Shown here: piece by piece, positions 50,581 through 59,241 of the stretch
Layout of the letters: each line of letters starts with the position of its first letter
Numbering within the stretch: position 1 is the first letter of the stretch
DNA from: Flavobacterium xinjiangense
GTDB taxonomy: Bacteria; Bacteroidota; Bacteroidia; Flavobacteriales; Flavobacteriaceae
Length of the DNA: 64,000 nucleotides
Assembly (NCBI RefSeq): GCF_900142885.1
Contig: NZ_FRCL01000011.1
Span: forward strand, 1 to 64,000
Direction of reading: 5' to 3'
Made by a program: the position numbers and the translations under genes
The notes under the pieces: generated by a model
Seen by the model: the letters and a program-made list of their open reading frames with translations, nothing else
Databases searched by the model: none
Told to the model about the DNA's origin: nothing

Positions 50581-51354
50581 ATGGCTACTTACAGTAAAAG
50601 AGGATATAAAGCACCAAAAGAAAAAGAAGTAAAAGACATAGTTGAAGAGGTAAAGGTTGATGAAAAAGACAGTGCAACTGCAGGTGTTTTTTCTAAATTA
50701 GATGAAACAGCGTCAAAAACGGAAGACTGGGTTGCTAGAAATCAAAAAATCATTATTGGATTAGTTGCCGGTGTTGCTATATTTACTGTTGGTTATTTAG
50801 CATATCAAAAATTTATTGCTACGCCAAAACAAGACGAAGCTGCTAACGAAATGTTTGTTGCACAACAAAATTTCCAAAAAGCTACAGACGGAGTTGCAAG
50901 TGATTCATTATATAAGTTGTCTTTAAATGGTTCTGAAGGTAAATTTGGGTTTGTCAAAATTGCAGATGAATATTCTGGAACTGATGCTGGAAACCTAGCA
51001 AATTATTATGCAGGTATGGCTTATTTAAATACTGGAAAATATGCTGAAGCTATTGATTTTTTGAGTAAATTTAACTCAGAAGATATTGTATTGAATGCTA
51101 TGGCAAAAGGTGCAATAGGAGATGCATATTCACAACAAAACAAACCAAAAGAAGCTTTAGAGAATTATGTAAAAGCTGCTGAGGTAAATAAAAATGATTT
51201 TACAACTCCACGTTTCTTGTTGAAAGCTGGTAAGACAGCTTTAGCTTTAGGAAATAAAGAAGAGGCACTAAAATATTTTACAAATATTAAAGATAATTAT
51301 GATGCAAGCCCAGAGGCTGCTTCAGTCGATGTTTTAATAGGATTAGCACAATAA
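50581..51354 (+). CDS. Inner-membrane TPR protein (YfgM-like)
   Basis: A 257-residue protein. A charged cytoplasmic N-terminus (KRGYKAPKEKEVKDIVEEVK) is followed by a single transmembrane helix (about 57-78: IIIGLVAGVAIFTVGYLAYQ) and a periplasmic helical domain of TPR units (NLANYYAGMAYLNTGKYAEA, then AKGAIGDAYSQQNKPKEALE and FLLKAGKTALALGNKEEAL). The arrangement matches E. coli YfgM (PpiD partner, ancillary SecYEG subunit), though sequence identity cannot be judged by eye. It probably assists protein export or envelope assembly. It has its own promoter and is 81 bases from ribH. Confidence 0.8.
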   Translation: MATYSKRGYKAPKEKEVKDIVEEVKVDEKDSATAGVFSKLDETASKTEDWVARNQKIIIGLVAGVAIFTVGYLAYQKFIATPKQDEAANEMFVAQQNFQKATDGVASDSLYKLSLNGSEGKFGFVKIADEYSGTDAGNLANYYAGMAYLNTGKYAEAIDFLSKFNSEDIVLNAMAKGAIGDAYSQQNKPKEALENYVKAAEVNKNDFTTPRFLLKAGKTALALGNKEEALKYFTNIKDNYDASPEAASVDVLIGLAQ

Positions 51355-51356
51355 AA

Positions 51357-51427
51357 AGTGTTCAGTTATCAGTAGCGGTGGGCAGTTTATTCTGCTAACT
51401 GAATACTGAACACTGAGTACTGAAAAC
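51357..51427. repeat. Heptanucleotide repeat in inverted arms
   Basis: The right arm has four 7-base units in register: ACTGAAT, ACTGAAC, ACTGAGT, ACTGAAA (51398-51425). The left arm carries CAGTTAT and CAGTAGC on the opposite strand sense, and AGTGTTCAGT (51357-51366) pairs perfectly with ACTGAACACT (51405-51414). The units are the complement of those at 18184-18267. Confidence 0.85.
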
Positions 51428-51435
51428 TAAAAAAT

Positions 51436-52011
51436 ATGGCTACCGTAAATAAAAACTTATCCGAGTACGATAAAAATTCAATCCCAAACGCGAAAAATTT
51501 TCGCTTTGGGATTGTTGTTTCAGAATGGAATGATTCTATAACTGAAGGACTTTATAAAGGTGCTATAGAAGCCCTTTTGGAAAACCAAGTGCCGGCACAG
51601 CATATTATTCGCTGGAATGTTCCTGGAAGTTTCGAACTTATATATGGATCAAAAAAAATGTTGCAAACGCAGAATGTTGATGCCGTTATAGCCATTGGAT
51701 GTGTAATTCAAGGGCAAACGAAACATTTTGATTTTGTGTGCGAAGGCGTAACTCAAGGAATAAAGGATTTGAATGTTCAAACAGATATTCCTGTTATATT
51801 TTGTGTTCTGACTGATAATACCATGCAACAATCCATTGATAGAAGTGGTGGAATTCATGGTAATAAAGGTACTGAAGCGGCTATTGCAGCCATAAAAATG
51901 GCCTATATTCGCCAACAAGCTTCGTTGTCACATCAAATCGACAATCAACATTTATTGTCTTCGGGAGCTATTCAAATAGAAGAAGGGACGCCTTTAGAAT
52001 TAAAGGAATAA
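51436..52011 (+). CDS. ribH: 6,7-dimethyl-8-ribityllumazine synthase
   Basis: A 191-residue enzyme of riboflavin synthesis. It condenses the pyrimidine from RibD with 3,4-dihydroxy-2-butanone 4-phosphate to give lumazine. Conserved segments are FGIVVSEWNDSITEGLYKGA (substrate entry), VPGSFELIYGSKKM, and AIGCVIQGQTKHFDFVCEGV with catalytic His97. A TDNTMQQSIDRSGG segment with Arg136 binds phosphate. The core is normal in size, with about 15 extra residues at each end compared with compact RibH proteins. It should assemble as a pentamer or 60-mer shell. A terminator follows. Confidence 0.94.
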   Translation: MATVNKNLSEYDKNSIPNAKNFRFGIVVSEWNDSITEGLYKGAIEALLENQVPAQHIIRWNVPGSFELIYGSKKMLQTQNVDAVIAIGCVIQGQTKHFDFVCEGVTQGIKDLNVQTDIPVIFCVLTDNTMQQSIDRSGGIHGNKGTEAAIAAIKMAYIRQQASLSHQIDNQHLLSSGAIQIEEGTPLELKE

Positions 52012-52032
52012 ATAATAAAATTATTAATTATT

Positions 52033-52064
52033 AAACCTATACTGTTCATTAATAGTATAGGTTT
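52033..52064 (+). terminator. Intrinsic terminator after ribH
   Basis: Eleven-base arms AAACCTATACT and AGTATAGGTTT pair perfectly around a 10-base loop, followed by T runs. Confidence 0.85.
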
Positions 52065-52113
52065 TTTGTTTTTTTTATGATTAAATAAGCTACCATTCCC
52101 GGTAGAATTTCAT

Positions 52114-52121
52114 TAAATTTG
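52114..52121 (+). promoter_or_regulatory. -7 box (TAAATTTG) of mutL
   Basis: An exact TAnnTTTG match, 77 bases before the mutL ATG, upstream of a short REP-like sequence. Confidence 0.45.
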
Positions 52122-52148
52122 TACTTCTTGGTTTTATAAATAAACTTT

Positions 52149-52173
52149 GTCACCCTTAGCACAGTCGAAGGGT
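52149..52173. repeat. Short REP-like element (CCCTTAGCACAGTCGAAGGG)
   Basis: ACCCTT (52152-52157) pairs with AAGGGT (52168-52173). The sequence resembles the CCCTGAGC...GTCGAAGGG words that recur between genes in many flavobacterial genomes, as I remember them. Only one copy is seen in this window. Confidence 0.45.
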
Positions 52174-52197
52174 TAAACTTTAAACCTAAATTTTTTA

Positions 52198-54039
52198 ATG
52201 TCGAGTATCATTCAATTACTTCCTGATCATGTTGCCAACCAAATTGCTGCTGGAGAAGTCGTTCAAAGACCCGCTTCAGTAGTCAAAGAATTGCTCGAAA
52301 ACGCTGTAGATGCAAGAGCAACAGATATAAAATTAATTATTAAAGATGCAGGGAAGGCGTTGGTTCAGGTTATTGACAATGGTTTAGGAATGTCTGTCAC
52401 AGATGCACGTTTGTGTTTTGAACGTCATGCCACTTCCAAAATCCGTCAGGCCGAGGATTTATTTTCGTTGCATACCAAAGGTTTTCGTGGTGAAGCATTA
52501 GCCTCAATTGCTGCTATTGCGCACATTGAAATGAAAACCAAACAGGATCAAGAAGAGTTAGGCACGCATATAGTCATTGAAGGCAGTAAGTTTGTATCAC
52601 AAGATGTAGCGGTTTTGCCAAAAGGAACTTCATTTGCAGTAAAAAATTTATTTTTTAATATTCCCGCACGTCGTAATTTTCTAAAGTCGGATACGGTGGA
52701 ATATCGTCATGTTATTGATGAGTTTCAACGCGTGGCTTTGGCTCACCCAAAAATACATTTTACCTTTTATCACAACGGTAGTGAAATGTTTAATTTGCCT
52801 CCTTCTACTTTAAGACAAAGGATTGTAAATGTTTTTTCGGGTAAAACCAATGAGAAATTAGTGCCCGTTCAGGAAGAAACGGAAATAGTCAGCATTCAAG
52901 GTTTTGTCAGCAAACCTGAATTTGCCAAAAAGAATCGTGGGGAACAATTTTTCTTTGTCAATGATCGGTTTATTAAAAGCGGTTATTTGCATCATGCTGT
53001 TATGGCTGCCTATGACGGAATTTTGAAAGATGGAGCACAACCGAGTTATTTTTTATATTTATCAGTACCTCCAAATACAATAGATATAAATATTCATCCC
53101 ACAAAAACAGAAATCAAGTTTGATGACGAGCATGCTTTATATGCTATTTTAAGAGCTTCTATTAAACATAGTTTGGGACAATTTAATGTAGCGCCAGTGT
53201 TGGATTTTGATAGGGATTCAAATTTAGATACGCCTTATCATTATAAAGACCTAGAAGGCGCAACACCAACCATTCAAGTAGACGGTAATTTTAATCCGTT
53301 TTCTGACGATAAACCCAATAAACATTATTCGAATTATAAGAAACCGGAACCAACAGCAAACTGGGAAAGTTTATATGTAGGTTTAAAACAAGATACGGAC
53401 GAAATTGGTGGTATCACTTTCGAAAACGAAGAAGTGACTTCGTCTTTATTTAATGATGAGGAAGTAGAACATGCGGTACATAAAACCTATCAAATTCATA
53501 AAAAATATATTGTTTCTTCGATCAAATCAGGGATGGTAATTGTAGATCAACAAAGGGCGCATCAGCGTGTTTTGTATGAACAATTCCTTGTGAACATGAC
53601 CGTTCTTCAGGCATCAAGCCAACAGTTATTATTTCCTTTGAACTTGTTTTTTTCATCGAGCGAAATGGAACTCATTGCTGAATTACAATTATCACTGATG
53701 AATACAGGTTTTGTTTTTGAAGAAACAAATAAAGATCACATAGTCATTTCAGGAATTCCTGTGAATGTCACAGAGAGCGAAGTGTCAATTGTTTTGGAAC
53801 AATTATTAAGTGATTTACAAGATGGAATTCCAGAAAGCAGTTTCAGTCAAAATGACACGATTGCTAAATCAATGGCTAAAAGTTTAGCCGTTAAAACAGG
53901 AACCCATCTTACAGAAAAAGAACAGGAAAATTTGGTAAACGGGCTTTTTGCCTGCAAGGACCCCAATGTTTCACCATTTTATAAACCCACTTTCATCACA
54001 ATGCGTGTGGAAGATTTAGACAAAAAATTTGCAGTATGA
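52198..54039 (+). CDS. mutL: DNA mismatch repair protein MutL
   Basis: A 613-residue mismatch repair coordinator. The GHKL ATPase core is intact: IAAGEVVQRPASVVKELLEN (about 17-36), ENAVDARATDIKL, VIDNGLGM and KGFRGEALASI (about 94-104). The transducer domain ends with SVPPNTIDINIHPTKTEIKF (near 290-310). The C-terminal dimerisation domain begins around 420. Its DQHAxxExxxxE endonuclease motif is degenerate: here it reads DQQRAHQRVLYE at 450-461, and the later region ACKDPNVSPFYKPTF lacks the usual metal-binding CPHGRP-like residues. Nicking activity may be absent or altered. It overlaps the following rhomboid gene by 4 bases. Confidence 0.96.
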   Translation: MSSIIQLLPDHVANQIAAGEVVQRPASVVKELLENAVDARATDIKLIIKDAGKALVQVIDNGLGMSVTDARLCFERHATSKIRQAEDLFSLHTKGFRGEALASIAAIAHIEMKTKQDQEELGTHIVIEGSKFVSQDVAVLPKGTSFAVKNLFFNIPARRNFLKSDTVEYRHVIDEFQRVALAHPKIHFTFYHNGSEMFNLPPSTLRQRIVNVFSGKTNEKLVPVQEETEIVSIQGFVSKPEFAKKNRGEQFFFVNDRFIKSGYLHHAVMAAYDGILKDGAQPSYFLYLSVPPNTIDINIHPTKTEIKFDDEHALYAILRASIKHSLGQFNVAPVLDFDRDSNLDTPYHYKDLEGATPTIQVDGNFNPFSDDKPNKHYSNYKKPEPTANWESLYVGLKQDTDEIGGITFENEEVTSSLFNDEEVEHAVHKTYQIHKKYIVSSIKSGMVIVDQQRAHQRVLYEQFLVNMTVLQASSQQLLFPLNLFFSSSEMELIAELQLSLMNTGFVFEETNKDHIVISGIPVNVTESEVSIVLEQLLSDLQDGIPESSFSQNDTIAKSMAKSLAVKTGTHLTEKEQENLVNGLFACKDPNVSPFYKPTFITMRVEDLDKKFAV

Positions 54040-54782
54040 GAAACGTAACGGAAACGGTTAAGCAATTAATCATTATTAATATTTTATTCTTTGTTGGAAC
54101 ATTGGCTTTAGGGGATGTGACCTATAAGTTTCTAGCTTTGTATTTTCCAGAAAATCCCAGTTTTCAATATTGGCAACCGCTTACTCATATGTTTATGCAT
54201 GGAGGATTGATGCATATATTTTTCAATATGTTTGCCTTATACTCGTTTGGTTCTGCCTTGGAGCAAATGTGGGGTAGTAAAAAATTCTTATTTTTTTATA
54301 TATCTTGCGGTTTAGGTGCTGCACTGTTGCATACAGGAGTAAATTACTATTATTTTCAGGATAGTTTGAATACGCTGGTGGCAAATGGATTTCAAAAAAC
54401 TCAGATTTTGCAAATTTTGAACGAAGGTAAAATCGATACCAGATGGCAAGAAATCTTATCAGTTTCTGACTTGCAAAATTTCACAAGTGCTTACTTAGGA
54501 ACTGCAGTTGGTGCTTCCGGAGCTATTTATGGAGTTATAGTAGCTTTTGCTTTCATGTTTCCAAATGCCGAATTGGCTTTGATGTTTATTCCCGTTCCAA
54601 TAAAGGCAAAGTTTTTTGTGCCAGGTTTAGTTTTAGTGGATCTGTATTTAGGAATTTCCGGCAAATCAATTTTCGGAGGTGGAGGAATAGCTCATTTTGC
54701 GCACGTTGGTGGTGCTTTATTTGGTTTTATCATAATGTGGTATTGGAAGAGAAATCAGTTCAATCAAAATCGCTGGAATTAA
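54036..54782 (+). CDS. Rhomboid family intramembrane serine protease
   Basis: A 248-residue membrane protein of about six transmembrane helices. Rhomboid hallmarks are complete: HGGLMHIFFNMFALYSFG (His60 and Asn64, oxyanion hole), catalytic Ser161 in GASGAIYG and catalytic His223 in FAHVGGALFG. An extra loop with two amphipathic helices lies around residues 105-150. Rhomboids cleave substrates within the membrane; targets here are unknown. The ATGA overlap with mutL indicates translational coupling. A second, more divergent rhomboid gene starts 122 bases downstream. Confidence 0.92.
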   Translation: MRNVTETVKQLIIINILFFVGTLALGDVTYKFLALYFPENPSFQYWQPLTHMFMHGGLMHIFFNMFALYSFGSALEQMWGSKKFLFFYISCGLGAALLHTGVNYYYFQDSLNTLVANGFQKTQILQILNEGKIDTRWQEILSVSDLQNFTSAYLGTAVGASGAIYGVIVAFAFMFPNAELALMFIPVPIKAKFFVPGLVLVDLYLGISGKSIFGGGGIAHFAHVGGALFGFIIMWYWKRNQFNQNRWN

Positions 54783-54904
54783 TTCAGATATTAGCAAGTC
54801 ACAGATAATACATTTTCCTGATTTCAGATCGTCCTGTGAGGGATTGTTTTAAAAATTGTATTTTATATATTTACGAAACAGAATTCTTAACCGAAAAATA
54901 GACA

Positions 54905-55768
54905 ATGAGTATAATTGAGGACTTGAAATTGCAGTATAAAATAGGTGGAATAACCCAAAGGTTAATCTACTGGAATGTGTCTTGTTTTTTAATTTCGCTA
55001 ATTTTTTTCTATCAATTTAAGGTTGGAGCGTTTGATTTTCCTACTTGGATTGCCCTTTCTTCGGAACCGTCTAATTTTATTTTAAAACCTTGGACTTTCC
55101 TAACGTATTCTTTTTTACACGATGGATTTTGGCATTTGTTTTTCAATATGATGGTCCTTAATTTTTCAAGCTCTTTGTTTTTGACCTTTTTCACTCCTAA
55201 ACAATTTTTTGGGTTGTATATATTGAGTGCTATATTTGCAGGTATCGCTTTTGTTGCCGGTTATTATTTTTTGAATTTAAGCGCTTCAATAGTAGGTGCT
55301 TCTGCCGCAATTATGGCTGTTTTAGTTGCTGCGACGACTTATCATCCGTTGATGAATATTCGATTGTTGCTTATTGGTAACGTAAAACTATGGCATATCA
55401 CTTTTGTAATTATTTTGTTGGATCTGATGCAATTTAGACTGGAAAATACTGGCGGGCATATTTCTCACCTTTCAGGAGCATTTTTTGGTTTTATTTTTAT
55501 TAAATTGCTTGAAAATGGAATTGATTTGAGTAAAATAGTATCACGTGTTTTAGATTTTTTTGCAAATATTTTCACTAAATCGCCTTCAACACCATTCAAA
55601 AAAGTACATAAAAATTATACTAGACCTGTCGAAAAAAGCGGTTCAAGAATCATAACAAAAGACAAATCACAACAACAAATTGATGAAATTTTAGATAAGA
55701 TTAGTCAGTCTGGTTATGATAGTTTGACTAAAGAAGAAAAAGAGTTTTTATTCAAAGCAGGGAAGTAA
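54905..55768 (+). CDS. Second rhomboid-like protein with altered serine motif
   Basis: A 287-residue membrane protein. Helix 2 keeps HDGFWHLFFNMMVL (His77 and Asn81), and the conserved histidine is in HISHLSGAFFG (His188). Around the serine the motif is GASAAIMAV (Ser133) in place of GxSGxxxG, so the glycine after the catalytic serine is alanine. Ser and His remain, so activity is possible but changed. The C-terminal 90 residues form a soluble charged tail (KKVHKNYTRPVEKSGSRI and KEEKEFLFKAGK) not found in the first rhomboid. It is 43 bases from the EEP gene and probably shares its transcript. Confidence 0.87.
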   Translation: MSIIEDLKLQYKIGGITQRLIYWNVSCFLISLIFFYQFKVGAFDFPTWIALSSEPSNFILKPWTFLTYSFLHDGFWHLFFNMMVLNFSSSLFLTFFTPKQFFGLYILSAIFAGIAFVAGYYFLNLSASIVGASAAIMAVLVAATTYHPLMNIRLLLIGNVKLWHITFVIILLDLMQFRLENTGGHISHLSGAFFGFIFIKLLENGIDLSKIVSRVLDFFANIFTKSPSTPFKKVHKNYTRPVEKSGSRIITKDKSQQQIDEILDKISQSGYDSLTKEEKEFLFKAGK

Positions 55769-55811
55769 GTTGATAGTTTTCAGTTACAGTATTAAGAAAA
55801 AAATAAAATAA

Positions 55812-56864
55812 ATGAAAAACCTCTCGTGGTTCAATAAAGTAATGTTTTTTTTGAATATAGTTCTAATTGTATTAACATTTATAGCTTATGTTTTACCATT
55901 TTTAGCACCTAAAACTTTTCCGTTTTTAGCTGTTTTAACCCTATTTATGCCATTCTTTTTTATAATGAATGGGCTTTTCTTTATTTATTGGTTCTTACAA
56001 TTTAAGAAGAGAATGATTTTGTCTGGTTTGGTACTTCTGATTGGAATCACTTTTATAAACAAATTCTATAAATTTTCTTCGAATGATTTGCCTGTGGAGG
56101 AAAATGATTTTACAGTAATGAGTTATAATGTTCACCTTTTCAATGTATTCAAATGGATTGATAGGGACGATGTTCCTACTGAGATCTTAGCTTTTGTAAA
56201 TGAGAAAAATCCAGATATTTTATGCATACAGGAATATTCCTCTTCGGCTAATATAGATTTTAAAGTCTATCCGCATAGCTATATTTTTACCGATGGTAAT
56301 AATGTCAAAACAGGGCAGGCTATTTTTTCTAAATTTCCCATTATTGACCGAGGAAGTATAGTTTTTGCGAACACCACTAATGACATCATTTTTGCTGATA
56401 TTAAAAAAGGAAAAGATATAATTAGGGTATATAATATGCATTTGCAGTCCTTAAAAATATCTCCTGATGTTAATAAAATCAATGAAAATATTGAGTCAAT
56501 TAATCAGGATAAATCCCAAATGATGTTCAAAAGAATTAGTGTGGCTTTCAAAGAGCAACAGGAACAAGCAGAGAAGTTCATGGAACATAAGAATAAGTGT
56601 CCGTATCCTATAATAATCTGTGGAGACATGAATAACAGTGCGTTTTCCTATGTTTACAGGAGCATCAAAGGAAAACTGCAAGATAGCTTTGAAGAAGCTG
56701 GTAAAGGATTTGGAGTTACCTATAAATTTAAATATTATCCTGCGAGAATTGATTATATTTTTGCAGATGACAGAATGAAAATTAAAAAATTCGAAAGTTT
56801 TCCTGACTTTATAAATTCAGATCATTTTCCTGTTATGGCCAGAATGTCATTTGAAGGAGAATGA
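55812..56864 (+). CDS. Endonuclease/exonuclease/phosphatase (EEP) family protein
   Basis: A 350-residue membrane-anchored hydrolase. Two or three hydrophobic helices (about 10-75) precede the EEP domain (about 98-348). Catalytic residues can be read: VMSYNVHLFN, CIQEYSS (metal-binding Glu), NMHLQSLK, CGDMNNSAFSYVYR (Asp and Asn), RIDYIFADDR and SDHFPVMARM (catalytic His). Related proteins in flavobacteria are annotated as endonucleases, but the fold also serves phosphatases and sphingomyelinases. With the membrane anchor it should act at or outside the inner membrane, which argues against a DNA-repair role. It follows the rhomboid genes. Confidence 0.87.
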   Translation: MKNLSWFNKVMFFLNIVLIVLTFIAYVLPFLAPKTFPFLAVLTLFMPFFFIMNGLFFIYWFLQFKKRMILSGLVLLIGITFINKFYKFSSNDLPVEENDFTVMSYNVHLFNVFKWIDRDDVPTEILAFVNEKNPDILCIQEYSSSANIDFKVYPHSYIFTDGNNVKTGQAIFSKFPIIDRGSIVFANTTNDIIFADIKKGKDIIRVYNMHLQSLKISPDVNKINENIESINQDKSQMMFKRISVAFKEQQEQAEKFMEHKNKCPYPIIICGDMNNSAFSYVYRSIKGKLQDSFEEAGKGFGVTYKFKYYPARIDYIFADDRMKIKKFESFPDFINSDHFPVMARMSFEGE

Positions 56865-56874
56865 TTTCCGAACC

Positions 56875-57501
56875 CTATTTTATAATCATCTCTTGTTTCT
56901 TTAAATAATCTAAAGCATATTTTCCTTCATTAAATAGCAAATCAAGAACGCTAAGATTATTGATAAAACCGTATTTATCGTCAAAAACCTGAGTGTAACT
57001 TTCAAATAAGGAAGGGTCTTTTTTTCCGTTTACTAAAGCTCTAAAGTCTTTATACTCATTTGTATCTACTTCATGAAAATATTCAGTTGTAGTTGTGTAT
57101 TCCAATTTCATCCGTAAACATTTAGAAAGAATTTCTATAGTTTTAAAATTCAAATCCAATAAAAATTTATGTTTTTCTTCAAAAATTGGACGAAGGTCAT
57201 CTTCGAAAAACTCAAAGAATGGCGAACTTCTGTAAGCCGCTTCCAGTGATTTGAAATGTTGTTTTTGCCACTGAGAATCAGTTTCGATTTGAATGTCTTT
57301 TGTCTTTTGATGACTTTCTTTATAATGCTTCACTGGAATATTCAAAAGCTGAATCCCGTTGGGACTATAGATATAAGTTCTGTTACGATTGGTTTGTTTC
57401 TGAAAATTATCCTCTATCTCAAATACAGTATTTTCTGATTGCGCGAGAGCTGCAAAATGACTTATCGAAGGGAAGTACGTAGGGAACAACAGGGTTTTCA
57501 T
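56875..57501 (-). CDS. WbqC family protein
   Basis: A 208-residue protein of the WbqC family. The start MKTLLFPTYFPSISHFAALA and the following EDNFQKQTNRNRTYIYSPNG, LNIPVKH and SLEAAYRSSPFFEFFEDDL are characteristic. WbqC proteins occur in O-antigen or surface-glycan loci, sometimes with aminotransferases. The activity is not established. In flavobacteria it sits, as I recall, directly after lepB as here, 83 bases from its stop, so it may be part of the parA-to-lepB transcript. It is convergent with the EEP gene, only 10 bases from its stop. Confidence 0.87.
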   Translation of the reverse strand: MKTLLFPTYFPSISHFAALAQSENTVFEIEDNFQKQTNRNRTYIYSPNGIQLLNIPVKHYKESHQKTKDIQIETDSQWQKQHFKSLEAAYRSSPFFEFFEDDLRPIFEEKHKFLLDLNFKTIEILSKCLRMKLEYTTTTEYFHEVDTNEYKDFRALVNGKKDPSLFESYTQVFDDKYGFINNLSVLDLLFNEGKYALDYLKKQEMIIK

Positions 57502-57584
57502 ACAATCAGTTTTATATATAAAAAGTAAGGTTTAAAGTTACGAATACAACTTTAAACCTTGGACTTTAAATTAGGAATTTTAAT

Positions 57585-59156
57585 CTAAATATCTTTCTTC
57601 TCTTTTCTTTTTTTCCAAAAATATTCTCCAACAAAGAAGGCTACTAAACCAAGTAGAAATAATTTGAAATACGATTGAGGTTGTCCTTCGCCGCTAACAG
57701 TTGTAAAAACTCTATCCCAACGAATTTTATTCAAACCTTTTCCATTAGTGTCCCAACTCATCCAGATAAAAATAGGTTTCCCTACAATATGATCTTCTGG
57801 CACATAACCCCAATAGCGGCTATCTTCAGAGTTGTGACGGTTATCTCCCATCATCCAGTAGTAATTTTGTTTGAACGTGTAACTATTAACAATCGCTCCG
57901 TTCAATCTTATTTCATTGCCTGTAACTTTAAGGTCATTTTTTTCACCGTTATCATTCTTTTCATACTCGGTGATAATTCTTTTGTAAAAGGGCAATGTCT
58001 CTGTTGTTAAAGCAACCGTTTTTCCTTTTTGCGGAATGTAAATTGGTCCCAAATTATCGCGATTCCATTTGTTGATATGAGGGAATATGCCATCTTCAAC
58101 TCCTTTCGAAATTTGTCTTGTTACTGATATTATTCCGGGAACATTTTTTAATCGTTCAGCACCAGCTGCAGTAAGTGCTTTTAAGAATAAGGTATCTCTT
58201 AGTTCGCTTTTAAAACCAGCTTCGTCTGTTATATTTAAATCTTTTATTAAATATTCAAAATCGATAGGTGTTTTTCCATCTAAAGCTACCGCGTAGGAAT
58301 ATTGAGGTTTAGCTCTCTCTGGCATAACTAATATTTTGCCATCGATATAAACAATTCCGTCTTTTATAGACAAGCTATCTCCGGGGATTCCAACACATCT
58401 TTTTACATAATTTGATTTTTTATCTACTGGTTTGAGCACGTGTCTTTTGGAAGTGTCAAAAAATTTATACACAGTATCTACAGGCCAGTTGAAAACGACA
58501 ATATCAGTTCTTTCTATAGTTTGAAAACCGGGTAATCTCATGTAAGGTAATTGAGGCCAGTTTAAATACGATTTTCTTTTAGTAAAAGGAATCGAGTCAT
58601 GTACCATTGGCAAAGCCACGGTAGTCATAGGAACTCTAGCTCCAAAATTTATTTTGCTGACAAATAGAAAGTCGCCAATTAACAAAGATTTCTCCAATGA
58701 AGCAGTAGGGATCGTGTAAGGCTGAATAAAATAGGTGTGAACTAAAGTAGCCACGATGACAGCAAAAAGTAATGAGCTAATTGTGTCTGCTGTTTTATTT
58801 TCAGGTTGCAAACTTCTGTCGGCTATATAATCTAGTTTTTGGGTATAATTAATGTAATAGATATAAAATCCAAAAGTTATTATTCCCAGAAAAGTATCTA
58901 AACTAGATCTTTTTCCAAAACTTCTTAAGGTTTCAATCCAAATGACTGGAAACATAATCAAGTTTACAATTGGAATGAAAAGCAATATAGTCCACCATGT
59001 TGGGCGACCTATAATCTTCATTAAAACAATAGCATTATAAACAGGAATGGCAGCTTCCCAGCGTTTTCTACCTGCAGCTTCGTATAACTTCCAGGTTCCT
59101 AAAAAGTGAACTATTTGTACAAGCAGGAAAAATACAAACCATTGATATAGTGTCAT
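57585..59156 (-). CDS. lepB: Signal peptidase I
   Basis: A 523-residue inner-membrane protease that removes signal peptides from exported proteins. Three or four N-terminal hydrophobic segments (about 5-20, 55-75, 88-103 and 127-145) precede the catalytic domain. Ser153 lies in IPTASLEKSLLIGD, and the general-base lysine is Lys252 in VKRCVGIPGDS. GDNRHNSEDSRYWGYVPE (about 455) and a C-terminal membrane helix are also as expected. It is much longer than E. coli LepB, through the N-terminal helices and an insertion in the catalytic domain (about 300-420), a size I recall as normal for Bacteroidota. It is part of the parA-parB-DUF5683-dapB-lepB order. Confidence 0.95.
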   Translation of the reverse strand: MTLYQWFVFFLLVQIVHFLGTWKLYEAAGRKRWEAAIPVYNAIVLMKIIGRPTWWTILLFIPIVNLIMFPVIWIETLRSFGKRSSLDTFLGIITFGFYIYYINYTQKLDYIADRSLQPENKTADTISSLLFAVIVATLVHTYFIQPYTIPTASLEKSLLIGDFLFVSKINFGARVPMTTVALPMVHDSIPFTKRKSYLNWPQLPYMRLPGFQTIERTDIVVFNWPVDTVYKFFDTSKRHVLKPVDKKSNYVKRCVGIPGDSLSIKDGIVYIDGKILVMPERAKPQYSYAVALDGKTPIDFEYLIKDLNITDEAGFKSELRDTLFLKALTAAGAERLKNVPGIISVTRQISKGVEDGIFPHINKWNRDNLGPIYIPQKGKTVALTTETLPFYKRIITEYEKNDNGEKNDLKVTGNEIRLNGAIVNSYTFKQNYYWMMGDNRHNSEDSRYWGYVPEDHIVGKPIFIWMSWDTNGKGLNKIRWDRVFTTVSGEGQPQSYFKLFLLGLVAFFVGEYFWKKRKEKKDI

Positions 59157-59162
59157 AATATG

Positions 59163-59194
59163 TTTATTTGGTTAATCGTTTATTTGTTTATTCG
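59163..59194. repeat. TTTATTTGGTTAATCG-type intergenic repeat
   Basis: TTTATTTGGTTAATCG followed by TTTATTTGTTTATTCG. The same words occur at 31219, 34112, 39205 and 41390. It lies between dapB and lepB. Confidence 0.65.
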
Positions 59195-59241
59195 AAAATT
59201 AGAAAGTTTTATGATTTTTAAAAATCTAACTATCTAAAAAT

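Noticed and set aside
48491-57501. A defence island
   Set aside because: recF, mutL and the EEP-family gene are housekeeping or membrane-anchored members of ordinary families. No restriction, toxin-antitoxin, retron or other defence genes were recognised.
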